From NCBI RefSeq assembly GCF_037911135.1, contig NZ_JBBLYU010000003.1, positions 62,001 through 126,000 on the forward strand: a stretch of DNA of 64,000 nucleotides. Reading direction: 5' to 3'. How positions within the stretch are numbered: the stretch's first letter is position 1; the number at the start of each line of letters is the position of its first letter. This DNA comes from Phaeobacter sp. A36a-5a. GTDB lineage: Bacteria; Pseudomonadota; Alphaproteobacteria; Rhodobacterales; Rhodobacteraceae. Made by a program: the position numbers and the translations under genes. Below the pieces are notes generated by a model. It worked only from the letters and a program-made list of their open reading frames with translations. It made no database searches and was not told where the DNA came from. Below are positions 17,991 through 25,861 of this stretch, piece by piece.

Positions 17991-18362
17991 TCAGTCCTCT
18001 TGCGGCACGCCGTCCGCGATGTCGTAGTAGTCGCCCTTGTCCGCAACAAAGATATGCTTCTCTAGGGAGACACCGGTAGGTGCCTCGACCGAGCCAAGCG
18101 AAAAACAGATCGCGTCCCCATCTTCAGCTTTCCAGAACAGAAACGATCCGCAACGGGCGCAGAAACCCCGTTTCGCCACCGGACTGGCCGCGTACCAGCT
18201 CACCTCGCCGGAGATCATCAGCTCTGCCTCCGGCACGCGAGCCGACGACCATATACCCCCGGATTGCCGACGGCATTGGCCGCAGTGACACATCGAGGCG
18301 CCCTGCGGTTGGGCGGATGTCTCATAATGAATACCCCCGCAAAGACAGGACCCCTTGATCAT
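17991..18362 (-). CDS. GFA family protein (Mss4-like zinc fold)
   Basis: The 123-residue protein has the GFA zinc-binding cysteines: CLCGG (Cys6, Cys8), CHCGQCRR (Cys25, Cys27, Cys30) and FCARCGS (Cys68, Cys71). The family is named after glutathione-dependent formaldehyde-activating enzyme of Paracoccus, although an enzymatic role for Gfa has been questioned and many members have unknown function. Its place just upstream of an N-demethylase, a reaction that can release formaldehyde, makes formaldehyde handling a fair inference. GGAGG before the ATG and a 4-bp ATGA overlap with the LysE gene show translational coupling. Confidence 0.88.
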   Translation of the reverse strand: MIKGSCLCGGIHYETSAQPQGASMCHCGQCRRQSGGIWSSARVPEAELMISGEVSWYAASPVAKRGFCARCGSFLFWKAEDGDAICFSLGSVEAPTGVSLEKHIFVADKGDYYDIADGVPQED

Positions 18363-18988
18363 CTTGCAACCTCCAGGTTGGGAGCGCTGCTCGCGCCGAG
18401 CAGAACGCCGTAAACAATGAAACAAATTGCCAGCAGGCGACGGATCCAGACGCTGAAGACGGCTTTCATTGCAGCTTTTCCCAGGCTGGCACCCAGCAGG
18501 GTGAAACCGGTGTAACTCAGAGTGGTCAGGCCCAAGGCAGTGGGCACGATCACCAGCATCTGGTCCCAGACCGGCACGTCCGGCTGGATGAACTGCGAGA
18601 ACGCGGCGAGATAACCCGCCACGCTCTTCGGATTGATCACGGCCACCGCCAAGGCGTGCAGGTAGATGTGACGGGCGGGCCGGACAGTGGCCGGAACCGG
18701 GCGTGTCGCGTTGCGCCAACCACGCCAACCCAGATAAATCAGAAACCCGGCGCCAATCAGCTTGGCCACCAGAAATCCGGTGGGCGAGGCTGCGATCAGA
18801 GTCGTCACCCCCAGGGCCGACAGCAATAGGAACAACGTCGCTTGCGTCAGGATCGCCAGAACACCGACCATTGCACGCCCAAACCCCAAGGCCATTCCGT
18901 TGGAGATACAATTCACCGCATTCGGCCCGGGTGTGGTCACGAAGACAGCCCAGAACAACCCAAATATGATCCAGGCATCAATACTCAT
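18359..18988 (-). CDS. LysE/RhtB family amino-acid exporter
   Basis: The 209-residue inner-membrane protein has about six hydrophobic helices and the LysE signature TTPGPNAVNCISNG near residue 20. The family exports amino acids or related amines. Two adjacent starts exist, TTG at 18991 and ATG at 18988; I choose ATG, which overlaps the TGA of the upstream regulator by one base. Its position between an amine-type regulator and a GFA/demethylase pair suggests export or overflow control of a methylated amino acid, but the substrate is unknown. Confidence 0.88.
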   Translation of the reverse strand: MSIDAWIIFGLFWAVFVTTPGPNAVNCISNGMALGFGRAMVGVLAILTQATLFLLLSALGVTTLIAASPTGFLVAKLIGAGFLIYLGWRGWRNATRPVPATVRPARHIYLHALAVAVINPKSVAGYLAAFSQFIQPDVPVWDQMLVIVPTALGLTTLSYTGFTLLGASLGKAAMKAVFSVWIRRLLAICFIVYGVLLGASSAPNLEVAR

Positions 18989-19557
18989 CAATACACCGGC
19001 GGAGCAATAACCCAGACCGCGACGGCCGGCGTGTCATAGGGGTTGGCCCATTGGTACGGCTCTTCCTTGATCCGGAAACTGTCGCCGGGCCCCACGGTGA
19101 AACTGCGCCCCCCGATCAGCAGGTCCAACCGGCCTGAAATCATGTAGCCAACCTCCTGCGTCGGGCGGTCGGCGGGGGTCTGCATCCGCGAATGCGGACG
19201 AAAGGTGGAGTGCACCATCTCGAAGTCATCGGTCAGATCGGGCGACAGCAGTTCTTCGATCAGACCTTCGTCGCCCGACCCCATCGGACGGCGCGCGCCT
19301 GCGCGGACAATGTACCCCTGTTCTGAAACCGGCGCCGCCGAATGGGCAAACAACATCGACATCGGCACATCCAACGAGCTGGCAATCGCTCTAAGATCAG
19401 AAATCGACGGTTCCGACATATCCCGCTCGACCTGGCTCAACCAGCCAACAGACCGACCAAGACGCCCCGCAAGATCGGCAAGCGTCACGCCACGCGCCTT
19501 ACGCAAGGCGCGCAGATCCGCACCGAGTGTTGCGTGATATGGTGATTGATCTGTCAC
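18988..19557 (-). CDS. XRE-family regulator with C-terminal cupin domain
   Basis: The 189-residue regulator has an N-terminal Cro/C1-type helix-turn-helix (LRALRKARGVTLADLAGRLG, residues 16-35) and a C-terminal cupin_2 ligand domain (PTQEVGYMISGRLDLLIGG, then FTVGPGDSFRIKEEPYQW). Regulators of this build (PuuR-like) often control amine or amino-acid catabolism. It is the first gene of the coupled unit with LysE, GFA, the dehydrogenase and GlxA. The region just upstream has several TTTTTCA-type repeats, annotated separately, which could be its own operators. Confidence 0.9.
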   Translation of the reverse strand: MTDQSPYHATLGADLRALRKARGVTLADLAGRLGRSVGWLSQVERDMSEPSISDLRAIASSLDVPMSMLFAHSAAPVSEQGYIVRAGARRPMGSGDEGLIEELLSPDLTDDFEMVHSTFRPHSRMQTPADRPTQEVGYMISGRLDLLIGGRSFTVGPGDSFRIKEEPYQWANPYDTPAVAVWVIAPPVY

Positions 19558-19567
19558 AGGGGCTCCA

Positions 19568-19633
19568 TGAAAAAGCGGGTCATTTTTTCACGATGCACTG
19601 GCTTTGTGAAATTTCAAAGCCTTTTTTCATGAA
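19568..19633. promoter_or_regulatory. Candidate operator cluster upstream of XRE-cupin gene
   Basis: Four related A/T-rich elements occur in 66 bp: TGAAAAA (19568-19574), TTTTTTCA (19583-19590), TGAAATTTCA inside the inverted repeat GGCTTTG/CAAAGCC (19600-19621), and TTTTTTCATGAA (19622-19633). The outer CATGAAAAA and TTTTTCATG are reverse complements. This dense, symmetric array directly before a regulator gene fits autoregulation, but the protein that binds is inferred only. Confidence 0.45.
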
Positions 19634-19634
19634 C

Positions 19635-19660
19635 GGCCCCGACAAACAAAAACCGGGGCC
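19635..19660. repeat. Inverted repeat GGCCCCG/CGGGGCC
   Basis: A perfect 7-bp inverted repeat (19635-19641 and 19654-19660) flanks an A-rich 12-base centre (acaaacaaaaac). It lies between the operator-like cluster and the intergenic repeat copy at 19683. Its role is unknown. Confidence 0.4.
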
Positions 19661-19682
19661 ATAAAGGCGCCCGGCTTCGTCA

Positions 19683-19736
19683 TCTTTCCAGAAATACTCT
19701 GGGGTGAGGCCGTCAGGCCGAGGGGCAACGCCCCTT
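19683..19736 (+). repeat. Intergenic repeat element, copy A
   Basis: The order is TCTTTCC-AGAAATACTCT-GGGGTGA, then a small stem (GGCC gtca GGCC), then a GGGGC-aac-GCCCC stem. The same order of blocks appears on the minus strand at 20229-20296 on the other side of msrC. I recall similar elements after many genes in roseobacter genomes, but no name or function can be given from this sequence. Confidence 0.6.
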
Positions 19737-19746
19737 GATCACCGAA

Positions 19747-20205
19747 TCAATCGGCGCGGCTGAAGACCTGCTTCAATATGAGCGTCAGCTGCTCTGCGTC
19801 TTCTTGCGTGAAGGCATCCGGCTGATCGCTGTCGATATCAAACACGCCGATCAGCGCTCCGTCGCGGTTCCATACCGGCAGCACCAGCTCGGACCGTGTC
19901 GATGACGCACAGGCGATATGGCCCGGAAAGGCGTCAACATCAGCGACCAGCTGCACCTCACCGCTGCGCGCCGCTGCTCCGCAGACGCCGCGTGAAAACG
20001 GGATCTGCAAACATCCATGACCACCCTGATAGGGGCCAATCTTCAGCAATTGCGGCGCCACTACCCGATAAAACCCAGTCCAGTTGAACCGATCATCGCT
20101 GTGGTGGACCTCACAGCTCACGGTTGCCATCAGCGCAACTTCGTCAGTCTCGCCCTCAGTCAGTGCAGCGATAGTCTTGGCAAGTGTTTCGTACTCGACC
20201 TGCAA
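19747..20205 (-). CDS. msrC: Free methionine-(R)-sulfoxide reductase (GAF-type fRMsr)
   Basis: The 152-residue single-GAF-domain enzyme should reduce free methionine-(R)-sulfoxide in the cytoplasm. It has the diagnostic triad of cysteines, Cys65 (GHGCLQ), Cys75 (RGVCGAA) and Cys99 (GHIACAS), with spacings of 10 and 24 that equal those I recall for the E. coli enzyme (Cys84, 94, 118). The block SELVLPVWNRDGALIGVFDIDS is also typical. A purine-rich GGAGGG lies upstream of the ATG. It is a single gene bracketed by the two intergenic repeat copies. Confidence 0.9.
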   Translation of the reverse strand: MQVEYETLAKTIAALTEGETDEVALMATVSCEVHHSDDRFNWTGFYRVVAPQLLKIGPYQGGHGCLQIPFSRGVCGAAARSGEVQLVADVDAFPGHIACASSTRSELVLPVWNRDGALIGVFDIDSDQPDAFTQEDAEQLTLILKQVFSRAD

Positions 20206-20228
20206 GAGCAGCCCTCCTCAAGTGTAGC

Positions 20229-20296
20229 AGAGGGGGCTGTCTGCCCCCTCTTGACCTTCAGGTCAATTCACCCCCGAGAGTATTTTGGTAAAGGTG
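20229..20296 (-). repeat. Intergenic repeat element, copy B (also possible thiolase terminator)
   Basis: On the minus strand, a few bases after the thiolase stop, the order is CCTTTACC-AAAATACTCT-CGGGGGTGA, then a TTGACCT/AGGTCAA stem (20251-20266), then an AGAGGGGGC/GCCCCCTCT stem (20229-20237 with 20243-20251). This matches copy A block by block. The last stem is a 9-bp perfect hairpin and could end thiolase transcription, though there is no T-run. Confidence 0.6.
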
Positions 20297-20300
20297 ACAT

Positions 20301-21473
20301 TCACACCCGCTCGATCGCGATTGCCGTTCCCTCGCCGCCGCCGATACAGATGGCAGCGATCCCCCGTTTGAGACCGCGTTTTTCCAGCGCGTTGAGCAAG
20401 GTTACAATAATCCGCGCACCAGAGGCCCCAATCGGATGCCCCAACGCGCAGGCACCGCCGTTCACATTCACCTTGTCGCGCGGCAGCCCCATTTCACGCA
20501 TGAAGGCCATGGGCACAACTGCGAAGGCTTCATTCACCTCCCACAGGTCGACATCATCGGTGGTCCAGCCGATCTTCTCCATCAGCTTCTTCGCTGCTGG
20601 GACTGGAGCAGTTGTGAACAGACCCGGCGCCTGTGCGTGGCTTGCATGCCCCATGATCCGGGCGCGTATGGTCAAGCCTTGCGCCTCGGCAGCCTCCTGC
20701 GAGGCCAGAACCAAGGCCGCCGCGCCATCGGAGATCGAGGAGGCATTTGCTGCCGTTACGGTGCCATCCTTGCGGAAGGCCGGTTTGAGCGTCGGGATCT
20801 TGTCGGGGCGCGCCGATTTCGGCTGCTCATCGGCATCCGTCACGACCTCGCCTTTTCGAGTTTTTACGGTGACAGCCGCGATTTCACCGGCAAACGCACC
20901 GCTTTCCTGTGCGGCCAGCGCATTGGATAGCGATGTCAGCGCGTATTCGTCCTGCGCTTCACGGGTGAATTGATAGGTCTCAGCGCAATCCTCGGCAAAG
21001 CTCCCCATCAGGCGGCCCTTGTCATAGGCGTCCTCGAGGCCGTCGAGAAACATATGATCAACCACCTGCCCGTGCCCGATCCGCGCGCCATTGCGCATCT
21101 TCGGCAGAAGATAAGGCGCATTGGTCATGCTCTCCATACCGCCCGCAACCATGGTATCGGTCTGCCCAAGCGCGATCTGATCATAAGCAATCATCGCGGC
21201 CTTCATCCCGGAGCCACACATCTTGTTCAGCGTCGTTGCAGGCACCTCTTCTCCGAGGCCAGCCGCAAACCCGGCCTGTCGCGCGGGCGCCTGGCCCTGG
21301 CCCGCCGGAAGGACGCAGCCCATCAGGACCTCATCCACCGTGCTGGCGCCTGCCCCCTCAAGAGCTGCGCGGATTGCAGCGCCGCCGAGGTCGGCGGCCG
21401 CGACGCCGTCGTACATGCCCTGAAAACCTCCCATCGGGGTTCGGGCCGCGCCTGCGATCACTACATTTTTCAT
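20301..21473 (-). CDS. Acetyl-CoA C-acyltransferase (thiolase)
   Basis: The 390-residue protein has the complete thiolase active site: nucleophile Cys86 in NKMCGSGMKA, the NEAF and GHPIGASGAR blocks carrying the catalytic His residues, and Cys376 in AICIGGGEGTA. It joins or cleaves acyl-CoAs in beta-oxidation, ketone-body or polyhydroxybutyrate metabolism; which of these is not decided by context because no beta-oxidation or phb partner is adjacent. AGGAGG lies upstream of the ATG. It is divergent from the STAS gene. Confidence 0.95.
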   Translation of the reverse strand: MKNVVIAGAARTPMGGFQGMYDGVAAADLGGAAIRAALEGAGASTVDEVLMGCVLPAGQGQAPARQAGFAAGLGEEVPATTLNKMCGSGMKAAMIAYDQIALGQTDTMVAGGMESMTNAPYLLPKMRNGARIGHGQVVDHMFLDGLEDAYDKGRLMGSFAEDCAETYQFTREAQDEYALTSLSNALAAQESGAFAGEIAAVTVKTRKGEVVTDADEQPKSARPDKIPTLKPAFRKDGTVTAANASSISDGAAALVLASQEAAEAQGLTIRARIMGHASHAQAPGLFTTAPVPAAKKLMEKIGWTTDDVDLWEVNEAFAVVPMAFMREMGLPRDKVNVNGGACALGHPIGASGARIIVTLLNALEKRGLKRGIAAICIGGGEGTAIAIERV

Positions 21474-21519
21474 CTAATATTCCTCCTAATCTCGAAATAG
21501 TGCATACAAAATCGTAAGG

Positions 21520-21555
21520 ATTGACGTCTAGTTTGATCGTCAACACATATTGACG
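21520..21555 (+). promoter_or_regulatory. Repeated TTGACG motif upstream of STAS gene
   Basis: ATTGACG occurs at 21520-21526 and again at 21549-21555, with an inverted CGTCAA at 21538-21543, all within the 93 bp between the divergent thiolase and STAS genes. The first TTGACG could serve as a -35 element, and the inverted pair could be an operator. The binding factor is unknown. Confidence 0.35.
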
Positions 21556-21566
21556 CGGGGACACTC

Positions 21567-21911
21567 ATGAGCCTGACGAGCACAACAGCAGATGGTACAC
21601 AGATCGTGACCGTCAATGCCGAACGCATTGATGCAGCGATGGCCATCCAATTCAAAGAAGACATGCGCGCGACCACCGAAAATGGCCCTGATCGCGTCAT
21701 TCTTGATCTGTCCGAAGTAAAATTCATCGATTCCAGCGGTCTTGGTGCTATTGTAGCTGCTATGAAGCAGCTCGGACAGGGCCGGAAACTGGACCTCGCC
21801 GGGCTGACGCCGATGGTCGACAAGGTGTTTCGACTGACGCGAATGGATACTGTTTTTGATTTGTATGCGTCACTGAGCGACGCAACGACTGCCACCCGCA
21901 TCGATTCTTGA
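21567..21911 (+). CDS. STAS-domain anti-sigma factor antagonist (RsbV/SpoIIAA-like)
   Basis: The 114-residue single STAS domain contains the conserved loop KFIDSSGLGAIVAA, in which Ser57 matches the phosphorylated serine of SpoIIAA. In the known partner switch, unphosphorylated antagonist binds the anti-sigma kinase and frees the sigma factor. The next gene encodes the matching HATPase kinase, so the two form a switch module. The GCGGGGAC stretch before the ATG is a fair ribosome-binding site. No sigma factor or PP2C phosphatase gene lies nearby. Confidence 0.92.
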   Translation: MSLTSTTADGTQIVTVNAERIDAAMAIQFKEDMRATTENGPDRVILDLSEVKFIDSSGLGAIVAAMKQLGQGRKLDLAGLTPMVDKVFRLTRMDTVFDLYASLSDATTATRIDS

Positions 21912-21946
21912 CCCCACGCGTGATTGTAACGCGGAGCGAAAAGACT

Positions 21947-22393
21947 ATGGTAGAAACCTTTTCCTGCACGTTCACGGCAACGGAACTGGATGCCAGATCC
22001 GGTGTACAGGATGTTGTGGCGCGGCTGCGCAAAATGGGCATCCCGGAAGCCCGGGCGGATGAGGTGCAGATCGCCTTGACTGAGGCGGTGAACAACGTTG
22101 TCGAACATGCCTATGCCGGCATGGACATCGGGGATGTCCGCATACGGTGCAATCTGCACCCTGACCAGCTGTGGATCTCGATTGGCGATGGCGGCGCTCC
22201 GTTCAAGGATGGCGAATTGCCGATCGCGACCGCGCATGACTTGACTGTTGAGACCGACCAGCTGCCAGAAGGCGGCTTTGGCTGGCTGCTGATCCGCGAA
22301 CTCACCTCAGATGTGCAATACAAGCGAGATGACAGCGGCAACAACCTTTCCCTGTGTTTCGAAATTCAGATGCGCAACGCCAATAGCGCGTGA
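21947..22393 (+). CDS. RsbW-like HATPase anti-sigma factor / serine kinase
   Basis: The 148-residue protein is a minimal histidine-kinase-like ATPase domain with an N-box (LTEAVNNVVEHAYAG), a G1 box (SIGDGGAPF) and a G2 loop (EGGFGWLLIRELTSD). It is expected to phosphorylate the upstream STAS protein on serine and to sequester a sigma factor or other partner. I choose the ATG at 21947, preceded by GCGGAGCG; the frame is open from a TTG at 21908 that overlaps the STAS stop, which would add 13 residues. The gap of 35 bp implies co-transcription with the STAS gene. Confidence 0.9.
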   Translation: MVETFSCTFTATELDARSGVQDVVARLRKMGIPEARADEVQIALTEAVNNVVEHAYAGMDIGDVRIRCNLHPDQLWISIGDGGAPFKDGELPIATAHDLTVETDQLPEGGFGWLLIRELTSDVQYKRDDSGNNLSLCFEIQMRNANSA

Positions 22394-22650
22394 CGTCTAG
22401 CGCCCGAGTTCCGGCATCCATCGCTACCATGCGGACGGCACATTGGCCACCCGGCGGCGAACACCAGACCTCCTCTCTCCTCTTTATCGCTCGGTTCATC
22501 GGGCTACAGGCGGCGCCAGTGCAGATGATCTGCGCCGGAACGGCGCCATTCCGCATTGCGCCGTAGCGACAGCGGCGACTCATTCATCCTCCTTTGTCGT
22601 TGCCTTTGCGTCCGTGCGACCTAAGCTGCCTTCCAGTTACAGGAGGCACC

Positions 22651-24225
22651 ATGCGCGATTTTCACTTCCCCGGACGGTCGGCGGTCTTTGCCGAAAATGG
22701 TCTTTGCGCCACATCTCATCCGCTGGCGGCGGGCGCGGCCATAGACATTCTGAAACGCGGCGGCAACGCGATGGATGCCGCAATCGCTGGCGCGGTGCTG
22801 CTTGGCATCTGTGAACCGCAAATGACCGGGATTGGTGGCGATTGTTTTGTTCTTTACTCCCGCCCCGGCTCGCCGGTTATGGCCCTGAACGGATCGGGGC
22901 GTGCCGCCGCGGCCGCCAACGCGGCCGGGCTGCGGGCGAATGGGTTGAGCGCGATTCCCCTGACCAGCGCCCATGCAGTGACCATACCCGGTGCAATCGA
23001 TGCCTTCTGCAAACTCTCCGATACCGAAGGGCGGTTGGGGCTGGATGCCATCCTTGCCCCTGCTATCCACTATGCGGAAGTTGGGGTTCCGGTGGCTCCG
23101 CGAGTGGCCTTTGACTGGCAGAACGATGCCGACACGCTTCAGGGCAGCGCCCGCGACCAGTATCTTTTTGATGGTGAGCCACCGCGGATCGGGCAGATAT
23201 TTCGCGCTCCAGGTCAGGCCGAGGTATTGCGGCGCGTCGCCAAAGACGGGCGTGATGCGTTTTATACGGGCGAGGTCGCCGAAGATATGATTGCTGCGTT
23301 GCAAGCCCGCGGCGGGTTGCAACGCAGCGAGGATTTTGCCGCTACGCAGGCTGACGTCACCATACCGGTTGTCGGCAGCTACAAGGATATCGAGCTGGTC
23401 GAACACCCGCCAAATGGTCAGGGGGCCACCGCTATTCTGATGCTGAATATCCTGAAGCATTTCGATATGGCAGGCATGAACCCAGTTGGCGCAGAACGTA
23501 TTCACATCGAAGCCGAAGCCGCAAAGCTCGCCTATGATACGCGCAACCGGTTCATTGCGGATCCAGATCACACGGCCCGTTTGGACCATATGCTGGCGCC
23601 GGAAACGGCGGTGCGCCTGGCCGAGCTGATCAATCCGAAGCGCGCGATGGCTGCACCTGCTCCGATCAGCGAGGCAGTGCATAAAGACACGATCTATATC
23701 ACCGTCGTCGACAAGGACCGCATGGCCGTTTCGCTGATCTATTCGATCTTCCACGGTTTCGGATCGGGGATCGCCTCCGACAAGTTTGGCATTCTGTTGC
23801 AAAACCGCGGCGCAGGCTTCACCTTGGAAGAGGGCCACCCCAACATGCTGGCAGGCGGCAAGCGGCCAATGCACACCATCATTCCGGGAATGCTGTGCAA
23901 GGAAGGCGCGGTCTCCATGCCCTTTGGCGTGATGGGTGGTGCCTATCAGCCCAATGGTCACGCGCGATTCGTCTCTAACATGACGGATTTTCGCATGGAT
24001 CCCCAGGCGGCGATCGATTTGCCCCGCGCCTTTGCCGATGGCGCCACCCTGAAGGTCGAACGCGGCTACAGCGATGCGGTGAGACAAGAGCTCGCGGATA
24101 TGGGACACAACATCGCGATACCGGAGACCGCAATTGGCGGAGCACAAGCGATCCAGATTCATCGCTCAGGTGTGCTGGAAGGTGCCAGCGACCCTCGGAA
24201 AGATGGCTGCGCTCTGGGGTATTAA
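22651..24225 (+). CDS. Gamma-glutamyltransferase family protein
   Basis: The 524-residue Ntn-hydrolase proenzyme cuts itself before a catalytic threonine, here Thr347 in KDTIYITVVD. Other blocks are ATSHPLAAGAAIDILKRGGNAMDAA at the N-terminus (typical of the large subunit), GIGGDCFVLY, and GGKRPMHTIIPGM and GVMGGAYQPNGH in the small subunit. No signal peptide is visible with this start, so it may be cytoplasmic and act in gamma-glutamyl amide hydrolysis rather than in periplasmic glutathione breakdown. AGGAGG directly before ATG 22651 decides the start against longer in-frame options. Confidence 0.93.
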   Translation: MRDFHFPGRSAVFAENGLCATSHPLAAGAAIDILKRGGNAMDAAIAGAVLLGICEPQMTGIGGDCFVLYSRPGSPVMALNGSGRAAAAANAAGLRANGLSAIPLTSAHAVTIPGAIDAFCKLSDTEGRLGLDAILAPAIHYAEVGVPVAPRVAFDWQNDADTLQGSARDQYLFDGEPPRIGQIFRAPGQAEVLRRVAKDGRDAFYTGEVAEDMIAALQARGGLQRSEDFAATQADVTIPVVGSYKDIELVEHPPNGQGATAILMLNILKHFDMAGMNPVGAERIHIEAEAAKLAYDTRNRFIADPDHTARLDHMLAPETAVRLAELINPKRAMAAPAPISEAVHKDTIYITVVDKDRMAVSLIYSIFHGFGSGIASDKFGILLQNRGAGFTLEEGHPNMLAGGKRPMHTIIPGMLCKEGAVSMPFGVMGGAYQPNGHARFVSNMTDFRMDPQAAIDLPRAFADGATLKVERGYSDAVRQELADMGHNIAIPETAIGGAQAIQIHRSGVLEGASDPRKDGCALGY

Positions 24226-24325
24226 ACCGCACGACAAGACCGCAATTGAGAGAAATGGATCTTCGCACTTTGGCCGCGCCAGTGCGGAGTTCATAAGGCT
24301 GAGGTCCAGAGGCCTGCCGCTTATA

Positions 24326-24652
24326 TCAGTTCAGTTGATAATGCAGCTCATAGCTGCCTTCGTCAAAACTGCCGAACATCTCTGGAATATCGGGGTGCCC
24401 CACGGGTTCGCCGGAATAGTCGGCGATCAGGTTCTGTTCCGACACATAGGCCACGTAGTAGGTCTGATCGTTTTCCGCCAGCAGATGGTAATACGGCTGG
24501 TCCTTCACCGGGCGGCTGTCTTCGGGAATGGCCTCGTACCATTCCTCGGTATTGGCAAACTCTGGATCGACGTCGAACACAACTCCGCGAAAGGGATGTT
24601 TGCGGTGACGGACAACCTGTCCCAGATTATATTTTGCGCGCGTTCTAAGCAT
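24326..24652 (-). CDS. hspQ: Heat shock protein HspQ / hemimethylated-DNA-binding family
   Basis: The 108-residue protein shows the compact HspQ (YccV-like) fold signature: KYNLGQVVRHRKHPFRGVVFDVDPEF, then PYYHLLAEND and YVSEQNL. In E. coli HspQ binds hemimethylated oriC DNA, affects DnaA stability and acts as a specificity factor for Lon. The ATG at 24652 is chosen because the family start is close to RTRAKYN; an upstream in-frame ATG adds 29 unlike residues. A single gene convergent with the gamma-glutamyltransferase. Confidence 0.9.
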   Translation of the reverse strand: MLRTRAKYNLGQVVRHRKHPFRGVVFDVDPEFANTEEWYEAIPEDSRPVKDQPYYHLLAENDQTYYVAYVSEQNLIADYSGEPVGHPDIPEMFGSFDEGSYELHYQLN

Positions 24653-24883
24653 GAATGCTGTTCCTATCGCCTCATGATACTCTGCGACAAGGGAAAATGT
24701 CGAATCCACGGCCCGGTTTCGCCGGAAACACTGTGTCATTCACGATAGAACAATGCTGTCGCCATATACCTGCGCCTTCTGAGCCCTCGGCAAACAGCCG
24801 CGATAGCGCTCGGGTGCAGGGCTTTGCGCAGATGAACCCTTGGTTTCTGGGCAGCCAGCTTTCATATAGGGGGCAAGTTGGAA

Positions 24884-25834
24884 ATGGAGAGCAAGCGCAT
24901 GATCGATATTCTTGGCGGCGCGGGAGATATGGCCCCCGCAGGTGATCTGGTCAAAGACGTGACCGAGGCAACATTCATGCAGGACATTGTCGATGCGTCG
25001 ATGCACGCGCCGGTGATCGTCGATTTCTGGGCTCCTTGGTGTGGCCCCTGCAAAACACTTGGACCCGCGCTGGAAGCTGCCGTGGCCAAGGCAAAAGGCG
25101 CCGTCACCATGGCGAAGATCGACGTGGATCAGAACCAACGTCTGGTTCAGGCACTCTCGCAGCAAGGACTTCCTTTGCAGTCAATCCCGACGGTTGTCGC
25201 CTTTGTTCAGGGGCGGCCCATTGACATGTTTCAGGGCGCGGTAGCGCCGTCTGAAATCGACGCATTCATCAAACGTGCAATCGAAGCAGCCGGTGGCAGC
25301 GCGGACGGCGGGCTGGGCGAAGCTGTCGAAGCGGCCGAGCAGATGCTGGCCGATGGTGATTTCGCGGATGCGGCGCAGACCTTCGCCGCCGTGCTTGGCG
25401 AAGATGATCACAGCGCCGCCGCCTACGGGGGGCTGGCACGCGCCCATGTCGCCATGGGAGATCTCGACCAGGCGGAGGCGGTGCTCAATGGCGCACCTGC
25501 CGATATCTCCGATGCCGCAGAAATCGAGGCCGCTCATGCCCAGATCGCCCTGGCTCGTCAGGCCGAGAATGCAGGTCCCGTGACGGAATTGCGCGCAACC
25601 GTGGACGCCTACCCCGAGGACCATCAGGCCCGGTTTGATCTGGCACAGGCCCTGCACGCAGCTGGCGACACCCAAGCCGCAGTGGATGAACTCCTGACAT
25701 TGTTCCGCAAAGACCAAGAGTGGAACGACGGAGCGGCCAAAGCACAGTTGTTCACAATTTTCGACGCTCTGAAGCCAAACGATCCGATTGTCCTCAATGG
25801 TCGGCGCAAACTCAGCTCCATCATATTTGCCTAG
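24884..25834 (+). CDS. cnoX: Thioredoxin-TPR chaperedoxin (CnoX/YbbN-like)
   Basis: The 316-residue protein has an N-terminal thioredoxin domain with an intact WCGPC active site (Cys53 and Cys56) and a C-terminal helical region of TPR type from about residue 140 (AEQMLADGDFADAAQTFAAVL). CnoX proteins protect unfolded proteins from over-oxidation and hand them to chaperones. Alphaproteobacterial members keep CGPC, unlike E. coli CnoX, which lacks the redox motif. I use the ATG at 24884; a TTG six bases earlier is also possible. It heads an operon with the Lon-N and Trm112 genes. Confidence 0.9.
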   Translation: MESKRMIDILGGAGDMAPAGDLVKDVTEATFMQDIVDASMHAPVIVDFWAPWCGPCKTLGPALEAAVAKAKGAVTMAKIDVDQNQRLVQALSQQGLPLQSIPTVVAFVQGRPIDMFQGAVAPSEIDAFIKRAIEAAGGSADGGLGEAVEAAEQMLADGDFADAAQTFAAVLGEDDHSAAAYGGLARAHVAMGDLDQAEAVLNGAPADISDAAEIEAAHAQIALARQAENAGPVTELRATVDAYPEDHQARFDLAQALHAAGDTQAAVDELLTLFRKDQEWNDGAAKAQLFTIFDALKPNDPIVLNGRRKLSSIIFA

Positions 25835-25861
25835 GGCGGCGCCAGCGCTACAGTCCCTAGC

